NCBI GenBank assembly: GCA_008330645.1
Contig: VLTN01000002.1
Location: 124,001 to 188,000, forward strand
Length of the DNA: 64,000 nucleotides
Direction of reading: 5' to 3'
DNA from: Cafeteria roenbergensis
Lineage: Eukaryota > Sar > Bigyra > Bicosoecida > Cafeteriaceae
Part shown: piece by piece, positions 1 to 10,658 of the stretch
Layout of the letters: each line of letters begins with the position of its first letter
Numbering within the stretch: the first letter of the stretch is position 1
The notes under the pieces: generated by a model
Databases searched by the model: none
What the model saw: only the letters and a program-made list of their open reading frames with translations
Told to the model about the DNA's origin: nothing
Position numbers and translations under genes: made by a program

Positions 1-1814
1 CAATGCCTCCGCCGCGCCTCTGCCAGGGGCGATGTGCACGCTCCGGGTGGCTCGCGCGAGGCCCCGTCATCTCCCCGGCCCCAGCACGGCTGCTTCTCTG
101 TGTGGTCCGGGGAGCCGCGGGGCTGGCGCCTCGACGTGTGTGACGCTGGCGGCGTCCCGGTGCAGCGCGAGACGGTACCAGCTTGCCGCACTCCGCCGTG
201 GGCTCCTCCTGCCCCGCCCTCCCAAGCCGGCCGCATGCCTTCTCCCCCAGCCTCCCAGGCTCACAAGTGCAGCATGCCAACGTCGCATGCACTGCTCTGG
301 GAGACGCCCCGGCGTCAGCCACGTGCGACCGGGCTGCCCCGCGGCGAGAGGCTCTGACGTGCGGCTCCATCGCATGCGTGCTGGGGCAGCACTGACCAGA
401 GAACGCGCCGGATCGCGTCCGGCACGCCCGCATGCCGCATGCTCGGCGACTGTGCACGAGCCCAGCGCACACGGGCTGCTACCCGGCTTAAGCGCGAGCG
501 CGGAGCGGCTCGATTGTCACACGCGACGCGCTCCAACGCTCGCCGCGTCGTGCTACGCCCCGGCAAGCCGATTGCTGCGCGCACCCGCCAGCGCCCCGCG
601 AGGCGGCGTCGTGCCCCACTGTCCTGGCGATGCATTGCAGACGCCGACCCATCCGTGCTGCGCGCCCCGCACGCCAGGTCGCGGACAGCCGGAGCGCGGC
701 GGCCTCGGTCGCACAACCTCGGCCGCAGCGGTCTGCGACCTCCCTCGGACGAGGCAGGTGCGTGTCTTCCCGGGCATGGGCGGCGCCGGCAAGGCTGGAC
801 GGCCCCAAGGCCACGCCGAGAGCTTTGCGACTCGCTTGCGAACCACCTGCCGCGGCGCACACGAAACGAGCACACAAGCACACGGCGAGCCGCCGATGCA
901 CTGTTCGCCCATCTTCCCACGGCTCATGCAGCCGCCGCCCGGGCGAGGCCCTCGAGCTCGGATGTCCACCTAAGCTGCTTCGCGAGCTTGGCGCAGCTGC
1001 TGTCCTGGTCGCCGAGCACCACGGCGTCGCCTGGCAGGCTGCCGATCTCCCCGACTGCGCGCGCGCTCGTAGGACAGAGCTTTCCCCAGCTCTGCAGCGA
1101 GAAGGCCGCCCTCCTTTGCCTGGTCCGCATCATCGCTGCCTGTCCCTGTCGTGGGATGCGGTTCCCTTTGACTGGACGTGTAGATATTCGTTCAGCTCAG
1201 TATTCAGCCTCCATTGGCTTGTTGTCAGACTATACCAGCCCGAGTTGCGTGGCTGCTGCACGCTTGCACAGGCAATAAAGTCAGCCCGCCCGGTACTTCG
1301 GCAAACTTCAACATGAGCCACCTCGCGTCCTCGGCATGCTGGGAGCGCGCATCTTTCAATTCCAGCGTGAAGGGGAAACGCTCGGCACGGTGTTTCATGC
1401 GAATCGAATACCGCACTGTGCTGCTGCCCCCGGCAAATGTCCCACGCCTGCGCACCCGTTCAGCTCCGCGCCTGCTGTTGCGAAGGCTACAACGCGACGC
1501 GACCCCGTTGCTCGTCGCTGTAAGCTACCGGTCGATTTGGACAGGTGTCGACTGCGCTGTGCGTGATTGATACCAACTCTCGCTACCCTCAGGAGGCTGG
1601 GGAGAAGCCTGATGCCGGCTTCAGTCCCGTGTGAAACAAAGAGCAATCAATTGCGAGTCTCCCGACTTGCTGTCGCTCGAGGGCACCAACCTGGCGCACA
1701 TCGGCCGCTGCCGATGAGTTTGGATCCACTCAGTCTGCCACAGAAGGACAAGGGGCGTGCCTGACCACTGTTGACCCTGCCATCCTGAATTTCAGCTCCA
1801 GCACCGCTTGCCAC
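1..1814. other. Stretch without a supportable gene
   Basis: Long open frames cross this stretch on both strands, but their products are dominated by Arg, Ala, Pro and Cys with no recognisable motif, as expected from chance frames in GC-rich DNA. The part around 1135-1300 is visibly richer in A and T and contains an AATAAA on the plus strand at 1274-1279. That could be the polyadenylation signal of an upstream plus-strand gene whose coding part I cannot recognise. The right end should include the 3' untranslated region of the minus-strand coiled-coil gene that stops at 1815. No RNA gene was seen. Confidence 0.5.
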
Positions 1815-4654
1815 TCAGACGCGGCGAGCGTCCCTGGGCGAGATTCCCGCGTCGTGCTCGGGGTGGGAGCTTGCAGGGGAGGCGCTGGCGCCGTCGGCGG
1901 CGGGCGTCCCCGGGAAGGGCGGCATGACGACGCCGTGGGCCGCGACGCCGCGCGCGTCGGCTCCGAGCCGCCCACCCCGCAGGTCCTGCGGCGCCGCCTG
2001 GCCCCGGTGCACCGGCTTGAAGGGCGCCGGGGCGTCCGCGGCGAGCGCCTCGTCCCGCGCGCCCGCCTCGCTCGCGCCTCCGCGCCCAGCCCTGACGGTC
2101 AGCGGGACGCGGAGCGGGGCCGTGCCCGGCTGCCGCCCAACGGTTGCCGACAGCAGGCCTGGGGCCGGCCAGCCCCCTCCGCCGACGGCCCTGCCAGCGG
2201 GGACGGTGGAGGCAAAGTGGGCCTCTGGCCGGCCCCAGCCGTCGCCCTCCATCCCCCCAACGCCGCTGCGGCCGCCGCGGCCGCCCACCGGCACCCTCGC
2301 CAGCCGCCCCAGCGCGGCCTGCTCCATCTCCGCCTCGCGCAGCCGCCTTCTGAGGGCCGTCACCTCCGCCTCCAGCGCGGCCGCCGACGCCTCCTCCTGC
2401 CGGATCCGCGCCTTGGCCACCGCCCTGAACTGCCCGTGCTTGTCAACCAGCGTCATCAGCTTCCGCTTGTACTCGGCGCCTCGCCGTTTCTGCCGACCCA
2501 GCTCCGACTCGAACGCTGCGCGCTCCGCCGCCAGGAGCTCGTTCGACTTCTCCACGGCGTCGCCGTGCACGCGAGAGGCCTTCTCCCGGAGTGCCGCCGC
2601 CTCGGCCGCGGCCCGGGAGCTCTCCGCGCGAGCGCTCTCCGCCTCCGCCCTCGCCTCGGCGGCCTCCCCCTGAAGCCTCGCCCTCTCCGCCGCGTGCGAC
2701 CGCTCGGCCTCTGCCACCCGCTCGTGCCGCGCCTGCAGAGCCGCGTACTCGGACCGCAACTCCTCCAGCGCGGCCGCCAGACCAGCCCTCGCGGCCTCGG
2801 CCCGCCCCGCGCCCTCCACTGCCTCCTGGCTTGCAGACTCGGCGGCGTCGCAGGCGCGCCGGGCCGCCGCCAGGTCCTCCTTGGCACGCGCCGCGGCCGC
2901 CTCCGCCGCCTCCGCCCGCCGCTCCAGCACCGCCTCGCGCTCGCCGCGGGCAACGATTGCCTGCGCAGCCTCCTCCCCGGCCGCGTCCCGCTCCGCCCCC
3001 ACGCGCGCCAGTCTCCCCTCAAGCTCCCGGCGGGTGCGCTGCGCGACGGACACCACCTCCCGTGCGCTCTCCGCCGCAGCCGCCTCGGCCCGGCGCGCCC
3101 GCTCCTCCGCCTCCGCCTGCGCCCGCCGCGCCTCCTCCGCCCGCAGCCGGAACGCGTCGCGCTCCCGGGCCAGCTCCGCGCGCACCGCGCTGGTCCTGCC
3201 CTCGGCGGCGGCGTCGGCCCGCCTGGCTCTATCCTCCAGCAGCTGCACGGAGCCGCGAGCGGAAGCCGCCCCCGCCTCCGCGTCCCGCGCCCGCGCGTTG
3301 AGGCGCGCCCCCTCCTCCCTGAGCCGCGCACACTCGTCCGCCATGGCGGCGCGGGACCTCTCAGCGGCGGCGGCGGCGCGGCGAGCGTCAGCCACGGCAA
3401 CTTCGGCCTCCGCCTTGCTAGCCGCCGCCTCGGCGGCGGAGCGCTCGCGCGCGCCCTCCGCCTCGGCCGCCGCCCCCCGGGCCGCCTCCAGCTCCGCCTC
3501 CGCCGCCTCGAGCCGCGCCTCCGCAGCAGCGGCGCGAGACTTGGCCTCCCGCGCGGACGTGTCCGCCGCGGCCGCGTCCAGCTCCTCCTGCAGAGCCAGC
3601 ACCTGCGCGGAGAGCTCTGCCGTTTCGCGGCGGTGGGCGTCGGCGCGGGCCTCTGCCTCGTTGGCGTGGGAGGCCGACGCCGCCTCGAACTCGGCCTGCG
3701 GGGGAGGGGGGGGAGGGGGGCGCGGGGCAGGTGCAGCTGGTCGCACCGGCGGGCTGCGCGGGACGAAACCGCTGCACGCGGGATGAAACCGCTGCGCGCG
3801 GGGCGCGACCGCTGCGCGCGGGATGAAACCGCTGCGCGCGGGACAAGGGTCAATCGGCAGCGCTCTCAGCGCAGCAGCGGGCACGGCGCGCCGCGGCGGG
3901 CGGCTCCGCAGCGCCCGGGCCTCTCACCTTGAGCGCTTCGAAGCGCCTGCGGGATGCTGAGAGCAGCTCCCGCGTGGCTTCGAGCTCTGCCTCGAGGGAG
4001 GCGACGCGCTCGGCGTGGGGCGCCTCTAGCTCCTGCTGCAGCTCGGCCCGCAGGCGGTCGAGGTCGCGAGGCGGGGCGTACTTGTCGTGCAGCTCCTGGA
4101 TCGTTCCGCGGAGGGACTGCGCCGCCGAGTCCCACTGGCGCGCGTCCTCCTCGTGCGCGCGCTCGGCGCGAATGCGGCCCTCCGCCTCCTCCTTGACTGC
4201 CGCGCGCGCCTCTGAGAGCTTCTTTGTGGCGAGAATGGCCTCCTGTCGGGCCTGCGTAGCGCAAGCGGCCGGGAGCAGCGCGGGCAGGGGCAGTGGATGC
4301 GCGCGTTGCAGCTGCAACAGTTGAGCGGGCGTCGCCTGCGCTGCGCCTCGGGCCCCCGGCTGTGTCGCTGCTGTGCGTTGGGGTCCAGCCGGGCTGCACA
4401 ATTCGCGGCGCCAGGTCGGCTGCGCGGCGCTGGCCGGGGTGGGCATACGGTGGCGCGGCGGCAAACGGACGGGGCGGGCACGGCCGGCTCACGGCAGCCG
4501 TCGCGCTTCTCTCCGCCTCCAGCACGGACGCCATGCGCTCCAAGTCGTGCCGGTGCTCGAGCTCGCGGCGCTCCTGCTCCTCCAGCTCCGCGAGCGCGTG
4601 GGCCAGGTCGCCGGGGGAGGGCAGAGACGCCGACCCCGAGACGCTTGCAGCCAT
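1815..4654 (-). CDS. Long coiled-coil protein, 3 exons
   Basis: Exons 4654-4493, 4251-3928 and 3695-1815 join in phase 0 at both junctions and give 788 residues. Donors are GTGAGC and GTGAGA; acceptors are ACGCAG and CCGCAG. After a short Ser/Pro-containing N terminus, residues about 20-620 are an almost unbroken Ala/Glu/Arg heptad-type coiled coil. The only less repetitive patch is at about 560-600 (reads KRRGAEYKRKLMTLVDKHGQ), which may be the functional element. Residues about 620-788 are Gly/Pro/Ala-rich and probably disordered. No motor, kinase or membrane segment is visible. A structural role (cytoskeleton, basal body, scaffold) is only inference from the coiled coil. The start at 4654 is the first Met that opens directly into the helical region. 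It is divergent from the PH-domain gene, 287 bp away. Confidence 0.75.
3753..3840. repeat. 20-bp tandem repeat inside intron 2 of the coiled-coil gene
   Basis: Four head-to-tail 20-bp units (3761-3780, 3781-3800, 3801-3820, 3821-3840), preceded by a partial unit from 3753. The unit reads GGATGAAACCGCTGCGCGCG; the third copy differs in its first ten bases and the first copy at two positions. It lies wholly within the 232-nt intron (3927-3696). Just inside that intron's 3' end, the minus strand has a long C/T tract immediately before the CCGCAG acceptor. Confidence 0.85.
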
Positions 4655-4941
4655 TGTGCAAGCCGCGCGCTCCAGGGCTGTGCGTGGCAGCGCCGCTGCT
4701 CGGTAGCGAGAGCGGGACGCCGGTCCTTCCCGTGAGCCACGCTGTGCGGCTTGGCGCGGTTCCCGGCGCGCGGGCGCCGGCCGGCGGTTGGTCGGCGTTG
4801 CGCTCCCACTCGCCAGCGGCAGAGCCCCGCCACGCGCGAAATGCAAACGGAAGCGCGTTGCTCGACGCCAGATTTGCGCGCCAAGTCACGCGCCACTCGC
4901 GAGGCAGCCCCGGACCGCACGCGCAACCGTTGACGAGGCCC
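4655..4941. promoter_or_regulatory. Divergent intergenic promoter region (coiled-coil / PH)
   Basis: This 287-bp gap separates the start codons of two divergently transcribed genes and must hold both promoters and 5' untranslated regions. I see no clear TATA box or other named element. The call rests on position only. Confidence 0.35.
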
Positions 4942-7217
4942 ATGGGCTGTGGATCGTCCACCCTCGACACTGCGGTGAGCTTGCTGGAGGGCAGCCCCCG
5001 CGGGCCAGTGCCAGCTGGCACCGGCCTCGCAGGGCTAGGGCAACCAGAAGCGCGCACCCCTTGCGCTTGCTAGCCTCGCCCAGCCCACTTGGGAGCACGA
5101 CCGCCGCGGCTCGGGACCGAGCCCATATCACTGGCCAGTGTTGCGGCGCGGGGCGGGCCCCTTGGGCGGGAGCAGAGACGCCGCCCCAGATCTGGCGCGG
5201 GGGCGGCGACATCCTCACCGACCCGGGGTTGTTGCCCGACGGGCTCGCCGATGACAGCGCCGTCGGGCCCTTGCGCGCCGCCTTCCCCCGCGCGCCCCGC
5301 CCCCCACCTGCGCGCTCGCGCGGCCCTCCGCCCCACACAGCGCAGCCCGCTAGTCGGGTCCTCCCTGCTGCGCCGGGTGGCGCGCGATTGGGCCGCTTCT
5401 TCCCGCTCGCGCTGCGCTGCCCTTCCACGTTTTCCGAGTCTGATTTCGCTGGCGCCGCGCTTGCGTGACCGCAGACGCCCGCCGGCCCGGCTGGCGGCGA
5501 GCCAGGCGCCACGTCTGCACCCCCGGCGGCCTCCCCCGCGCCTGTCCAGTCCTTCACGGGCAACCCAGTGAACGACCCGCAGGCTGAGGGGGTTGCGCGA
5601 TCTGCAGCAGCTGCGCCGCCGCCCGCTGCGAGTGACCCGCAAGCCGGGGCGGCTCCCGCGCCCGCGGAGGCGGCGGCTGCGGCCGCCGGCAGCGCCAAGC
5701 CCTCGGGCGATGAGCTCCCGGGCTCAGCGGCGGCCGAGTCGGACCGCGTCGTGGCCCCCCATGTGGTTGCGGTGGACAAGAGCGACATCACCGAGTCCAT
5801 GAATCTGGAGCTGGCGCACGACGATCCCAGCAAGGTCGTGTGCGGCTACCTGTCCAAGCGCGGCAGCACCTCTGTCATGTTCGACCGCGGCTTCCGCGAC
5901 CGGTACGTGGTTCTGGACGGCGGCGTGCTCAGCTACTACAACAAGGAGAGCGACTATGACCGCAAGAAGCCGGCCAACAAGGAGAGCGCCATCCCCCTGC
6001 AGCACTACGCCGTGGTGCGCGGCCCCGACGAGGGCAAGTCCGGCGACGCGGACCTCAACTTCCAGCTGGTGCCCATGGCAAGCGGCAAGGACGCCGCCGA
6101 GAAGGGCGTCGTCATGAGCGCGTCTGGCAAGCCGCGCGTCTTCGTGTTCCGGGCCGGACGCAAGGAGGACCGCGACGCGTGGATCACCTGCTTCCGCCGC
6201 GAGCACTGCAAGAACGAGGCCGCCCTTCGCCGGCGGATCGAGGAAAAGAGTTTCGGCGTCCTCAAGGTGCCGGAGGGCCCCGACGTGGACGACGGGATCG
6301 CGGCCGAGGCCGCCGCCGCTGCCGCGTCTGCCGCGGCCACGGCGGTGGCGCCTCTGGCAGAGGCTGCTGAAGCGGCCGTTGTCGAGGCAGAGGCAGCGGG
6401 CAGCTCCGGGGCCGCCAGCGAGGCCGACGCTGCAGCCGAAGCGGTGGAAGCAGAGGGCTCTGCGGTGGAGAGCGAGGCTGACGCCGCTGCGGCGGTGGAG
6501 GGCGGGGCGGCGGACGTGGAGGCTGAGGCGGCCGCTGTGGCGGCCTCCGCTGATGCCAGCGAGGCGGCATCTGGGGCGTCGACGCCGGCCCCTGAGGCCG
6601 AGGCCGAGGCAGTCTCCGCGGAAGCCGCTGCAGTGGAGGCCGAAGCGGTTTCGGCGGAAGCCGCTGCAGTGGAGGGGGACGCTGACGCGGACGCGGATGC
6701 CGCTGATGGCGACGACGACAGCGCCGACTCGCCCGCGGCCGAGGAGGGCACGGAGGGCGCCGCCGCCGCCGCCGCCGCCGCCACCTCCGCCGCCTCGTCT
6801 GAGGCCGATGCCGAGTCTGGGGAGGTGATCAAGGAGGGCTCTCTGAACAAGAAGGGCGAGACCAACAGCAACTGGGGGAAGCGCGAGGTGGTCGTGCAGG
6901 GCGGCACCGCCACCTACCGGAACAAGGGCAAGCTCAGCAAGTCGGCCAGGAACCCCATCAAGCTCGCGCTCGTGGCGGTGGTGGCCAAGTCCGCCCTGCC
7001 GCGCTGCGCCGCCCTCCGCCCGCGCGCGGCCCAGCGCAACAAGAAGCTGAAGAAGGCCTCCAACTCCATGTCGGCGAGCGACGTCGAGCGCTTCGTCGTC
7101 CTCAAGCCCCTGGAGGGCGGGTCGCCCTTCCTCTTCGAGGCCAGCTCCGCAGCGGAGGCCGACGAGTGGGCGGCCGCATTCAAGGCCGGGGGCGCCAGCG
7201 AAACCGACGCGTGCTGA
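4942..7217 (+). CDS. Protein with two PH domains and a myristoylation-type N terminus
   Basis: Exon 1 is only 33 nt (4942-4974, MGCGSSTLDTA). It ends at GTGAGC and joins in phase 0 to exon 2 (5475-7217, acceptor CCGCAG), giving 591 residues. MGCGSS is a classical N-myristoylation sequence with an adjacent Cys that could be palmitoylated. PH domain 1 spans about 132-254 (GYLSKRG at the start, W-x2-C-F near the C-terminal helix). PH domain 2 spans about 462-582 (IKEGSLNKKG, then ADEWAAAF). Between them, about 287-460 is a low-complexity Ala/Glu/Asp linker with EAEA-type repeats. The family role would be phosphoinositide or membrane binding; with the lipid anchor it points to a peripheral membrane adaptor. 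No catalytic domain is visible. The 500-nt intron is the longest in the window and could hide a further exon. Exon 2 alone lacks an ATG near its 5' end. Confidence 0.75.
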
Positions 7218-7711
7218 GCTGGGTACGTGGCGCAGCGGGCCGGCCAGAACGGCCTGGCGGTTTCGCGCGAAACTTCGTCCCTTCGTGGTCCTCCCGCCGC
7301 TGGCGCCGCGAGCTTTGGCGGGGAGGCTTCAGGCGCCTCGAGCAACCTGCGCGGCTCCTCCCCTCCCCCCGGGGGATCGGCGCGGTTAGGGATGGGGTTT
7401 GGAATGGCGGCGGGGAGGGAGGCGTTGGGGTTGCGCTCCCGGGTTCCCCCCCCGCCTCCCCCCCCTCCGTCTCCCTACGCTCGCACATACCAACACACAC
7501 ACACACAAATCAATCCGACACCTGTTCTAGCGCGTGCCTCCCGTCGAGACTGCGTGCCGTGGCTTGCAACGCCTCAATTCTTATGCGGCAACGACAGCGC
7601 AACTCTGCCCGGCGCCCCAACGCATTGACAGACTGGACCCAGCCCCAACGGACACACGCAAACGGACACACGCACCGAGAGCCGCCCCTCCCGCACGGCC
7701 CGCCCCTGCGG
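7218..7711. other. Convergent intergenic stretch with a CA microsatellite
   Basis: This lies between the stop codons of the PH gene (+) and the COMMD1-like gene (-), so it holds both 3' untranslated regions. A (CA)n run sits at about 7489-7507, next to G- and C-homopolymer tracts. I see no AATAAA on either strand and no coding signal. Confidence 0.6.
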
Positions 7712-8500
7712 TCAGCACATGGCAGCGGCGGCGGCCTCCGCCTCCGCGAGCCTGTCGCGCAGCATCACCAGCGCCTCGCGGCTGGCCTTGAACGACAGCG
7801 CCCCCCGGGACTGCGCGCCCTCGCCCGCGCGCTGTCCAGGGGCGGCCCGGCCGGCGAGCGTGATTTCCACAGAGGCGGTTGCCTCGCCCTCGGCCTCGCC
7901 GCCAGCGTCCGCGGCGGCGTCGCTCCCTGCGGCGTCGCTGGCCTCGCTGGCCTGCTTACGCAACGACTGGCTGGCGCCCGCCTCGATTTCCACCCGCCAG
8001 GCCACGCGCAGCGGCGTCTCGCCCCACGCTGCGCGCTGCACCAGCGCGGTGCGGCATCGCGTGCGGTTCGCCTCCCAAAACGCCCGCAGCGCCTCCGCGG
8101 TCTCTGCACTGCACTCCGCCTCTGCTGAAACGAAGGCGGCCAGCTTCTCTGGCGTCCTGCAAGGGTCAGGGCAGCGGCGGGCGGCCAAGGAGGCGTTGCG
8201 AGCCGGGCGGGGGCGCCGCAGGATTGCAGCCGAATTTGGGGGGCGCCAGGGCCGCGGGCACGGCTTGCGCGTCGAGGCTCACCACGCCTCCTTTGCTGCG
8301 GCGCAGAGAACGGCCTCAAACGCTGCCATCACCGCCGCCTGGAGCGCGGGGGGCATGCCGGAGCCGTCGAAAGCCGCCTCCTGCAACAACGCAGGCGTGA
8401 CCGAGCTGTCCTTGATGACGTGCATCCGCACGATGCCCTTGAGCAGCGCGCCCAGGTGGGCGGCGTCCAAGTCGTGCGAGAGGTCGAACCTGGCTGCCAT
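7712..8500 (-). CDS. COMMD1: COMMD1-like COMM-domain protein
   Basis: Exon 1 is 8500-8283 and exon 2 is 8156-7712. They join in phase 2 and rebuild a Trp codon across the 126-nt intron (GTGAGC...TGCAG); product 220 residues. Residues 1-72 form an all-helical N-terminal half. The stretch EALRAFWEANRTRCRTALVQ followed by W-x8-V-A-W-R-V-E matches the COMMD1 region around its KFW and SLMNQSRW / LSWRVD segments. The COMM domain continues through V-E-I-T-L and ends in F-K-A-S-x3-LVMLRDRLAEAE. A low-complexity Ala/Glu/Gly insertion (about 134-164) splits the domain, and several Leu positions are replaced by Ala. COMMD1 is known as part of the Commander/CCC complex in endosomal recycling and in copper and NF-kB regulation. 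Another COMMD paralogue is the main alternative. Confidence 0.7.
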
Positions 8501-8739
8501 GGCGCCCGCCTCGCCCGACCGGGTGCTGCTTGGCCGCGGCGGGCGATGCGCTGCGCCGGGCGCTCTCGGGCAGAGCTCTGCAGACGGCCGCCCTTGTAGC
8601 GAGGGGAACCGGCCTCGCGGGCGCCGCGGGGCAGGCAGGCTGCGGGGCACCCTCGCCCTCGAAAGACGGGCGCGCGCACGTACCCGGGGCACCTGCCGCC
8701 GCACAGGGACTCCCGAGGGCGCGAGCTGAGCCGTCTGAG
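8501..8739. promoter_or_regulatory. Divergent intergenic promoter region (COMMD1-like / membrane protein)
   Basis: A 239-bp gap between divergent start codons at 8500 (-) and 8740 (+). Both promoters must lie here or in the 5' untranslated regions. No named element was recognised. Confidence 0.35.
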
Positions 8740-10183
8740 ATGGCCGGCCTGATCGCCTCGCTGGCGTCGGGGAACATTGAGAAGCTGCTGGACACGCAAG
8801 TGTCCCGCCGCGGGCTGTGGATGAGCGCCGCTGCAATCGCGGCCATCTCCGGGGCGACCTACGGCGTCCTCACCTGGGAACCGGTGAGAGGCTGCGCCTG
8901 TCGCTCGCCCGCTTGGGCCCGAGGAGCAGCGCCTTGAGCAGTGGCGAAAAGTGCTTTCCGCGCCCGCCCCTGCAACCTGCCCGCCCTCGCAGTCCTCCGC
9001 GCCCGTCGGGGCCGGGTCTAGCCCCGTTCCTGCGGCGACCATGCGCAAGGTTCTGACGGCCGTCGCCGAGCGCGCCGAGCGGGCCAAGGTGAGCGAGACA
9101 GCCGCTGTGCCCAGCGCTCGCAGCGGAAGGTCGCGCGCGCGGCCGGCCTGCGCGCCACCCCGGAAGCGCTCGCCCGCCCCGCCATCGCGACTGCTTCAGC
9201 TGTGGCCCGAGCTTTCCCGCCCGCCCCCCCCGTGGCTGGCGGCCTTTTCCCGCCCCCCCCATCGCAGCGCGTGATTGGCGCGGCAAAGCTGCTCGCCCTC
9301 AAGAGCGGCTCGGTCAAGAACAAGGCCGGGCTCGACGCCGCCGCATCCGCGTCCATGAAGAAGGAGCTCGCAGAGGCGCAGGCCGAGGCCCTCAAGGAGG
9401 CCTGCGTGACCGCCTCACAGGCTGCTGCCGCATGGCGCCACTTTTCGGCCGTGTACGGTGAGCCCGGGGTGCCCCTGCCCGCGGAGCAGCGCACGATGCC
9501 GCCCAGAGCAGCCCGGGCGGACGCAGCGCGCCAAGCCTCCCCCTGCCATGAGGCGACCGTCGCCCCCTGTGAGCGAGTGCCTCTGATCTGGCGGCACCGC
9601 CCCGTCGCAAGCCGCGAGATGCCGAGCCCTTGCCCTGATTGCACTGCCCGCGACTGCAGAGGCGTCCCTTGCTGCGGACGAGGACGACGAGGAGGACGAC
9701 GAGGACGACGAGGACGAGGACGAGGACGCGGAGGCGCTGCCCAAGGGCGACGCGGAGGCCCGCTCCGTCGTGCAGGCCGGCTGGCGCGTGAAGCGCGCGG
9801 CAGCCCCCGTGATGATGGACGCGTCCATGCTCCTTGAAGCCATGGCCGCCATGGGCAGGGCGTGCGAGCGCGCCGTTCCCGAGGCGTTCCTGGCGCTGCA
9901 GGACGAGCTCGAGGAGATGGGCGTGGCGGACATGCCTCCGCAGCAGCGGCAGCAAGCCATCGTCGGGCGGGTGCAGCGCGTGCAGCCGGCGGTCGTCGCC
10001 CACGGCGAGGAGCGCATGAAGGCCGAGTTCGGCCTCTCGCGCACCGAGATCGGCGCGCACCTCGCGCGTCTCCAGGCCGTTGACCCCAAGATCGGCGAGC
10101 GCTCCAACGCGGCTCTGCAGGGCTTCCAGGCCAGCATGCAGCGCGAGATGCAGGCGCTGGTGTCCACCATGGGGCTCGGCTGA
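8740..10183 (+). CDS. Unknown single-pass membrane protein with acidic tract, 4 exons
   Basis: Exons 8740-8883, 8993-9088, 9268-9457 and 9660-10183 join in phases 0, 0 and 1 (a Glu codon is rebuilt at the last junction) for 317 residues. All three introns are GTGAG...GCAG. A hydrophobic segment at about 27-46 (LWMSAAAIAAISGATYGVL) is preceded by RR, suggesting one membrane anchor near the N terminus. Residues about 149-166 are almost pure Asp/Glu. The C-terminal 130 residues are helical with Met/Gln/Arg-rich stretches (EEMGVADMPPQQRQQAIVGR). I do not recognise the family. The layout resembles a small organelle-membrane protein with a soluble helical domain, but membrane and topology are unknown. 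Confidence 0.65.
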
Positions 10184-10658
10184 GGGCGTCGCTGGTTCGC
10201 CAGGAAGACCCCAACCCTGGGGTGGAGTGCGGGGCGGGGCGGGGCGGAGGGCGACTGGAGCCGCGCGAAGAGGCCAGCCAACTGCCACGTATGTGTGTGT
10301 CTGCGTCCAGTCGCGTCGCCTGCTGTGCTTGCATGCGCGCTGTGTCGGCCAGGTTGGGGCGGTGGCCCCTCCTCCCAATCGGCTCTACAGCGCGATCCTT
10401 CCACCGGCCACGGGCCGCGGCCGCGCGTAGGGGGTCAGCAGCGCATCATCCATCGCCGCTCGGCCCGGCACGCCGGAGAGCGGGTCAACGCGGCCGCGCA
10501 CCCCGACTGGCGCCAGAGCGCGTGTGCGTCGAGGGTATAGGGGTGGGGTACGTGTGTTGCGGTGCGAGGGCCAGACCGCCCCTGGCCAGAGTGCTGGCGT
10601 GGGGCAGGCAGCAACAACCCAAATAAACATGCCGCGTCATTGAACGGTCAGCCGGCAA
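10184..10658. other. Convergent intergenic stretch (membrane protein / mitochondrial-type protein)
   Basis: Two genes converge here, with stop codons at 10183 (+) and 10659 (-). It holds both 3' untranslated regions, a short GGGGC-repeat tract around 10230-10250 and, at its right end, an AATAAA on the plus strand. No coding signal. Confidence 0.5.
10622..10627 (+). terminator. Candidate polyadenylation signal AATAAA
   Basis: A perfect AATAAA lies 439 nt after the plus-strand stop at 10183 and 32 nt before the stop codon of the converging minus-strand gene (10659). If used, the two transcripts would overlap at their 3' ends. No comparable signal was seen after the other genes, so its use is uncertain. 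Confidence 0.4.

Noticed and set aside
924-1133. Minus-strand frame of 69 codons with fairly balanced composition
   Set aside because: It is too short, with no family match, no phase-compatible exon found next to it and a poly-Ala end.
32-1278. Overlapping plus-strand frames of 313 and 279 codons
   Set aside because: Composition is Arg/Ala/Pro/Cys-biased, no domain or splice pattern was recognised, and several frames are open over the same DNA.
1854-3932. 692-codon plus-strand frame opposite the coiled-coil gene
   Set aside because: It is the antisense image of Ala/Glu/Arg heptad codons. The minus-strand reading gives a coherent coiled coil with phase-matched exons.
5568-5570. Start of the PH protein at GTG 5568
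   Set aside because: Eukaryotic genes rarely start at GTG. The upstream ATG exon at 4942 joins in phase through a GTGAGC/CCGCAG intron and gives a meaningful N terminus.
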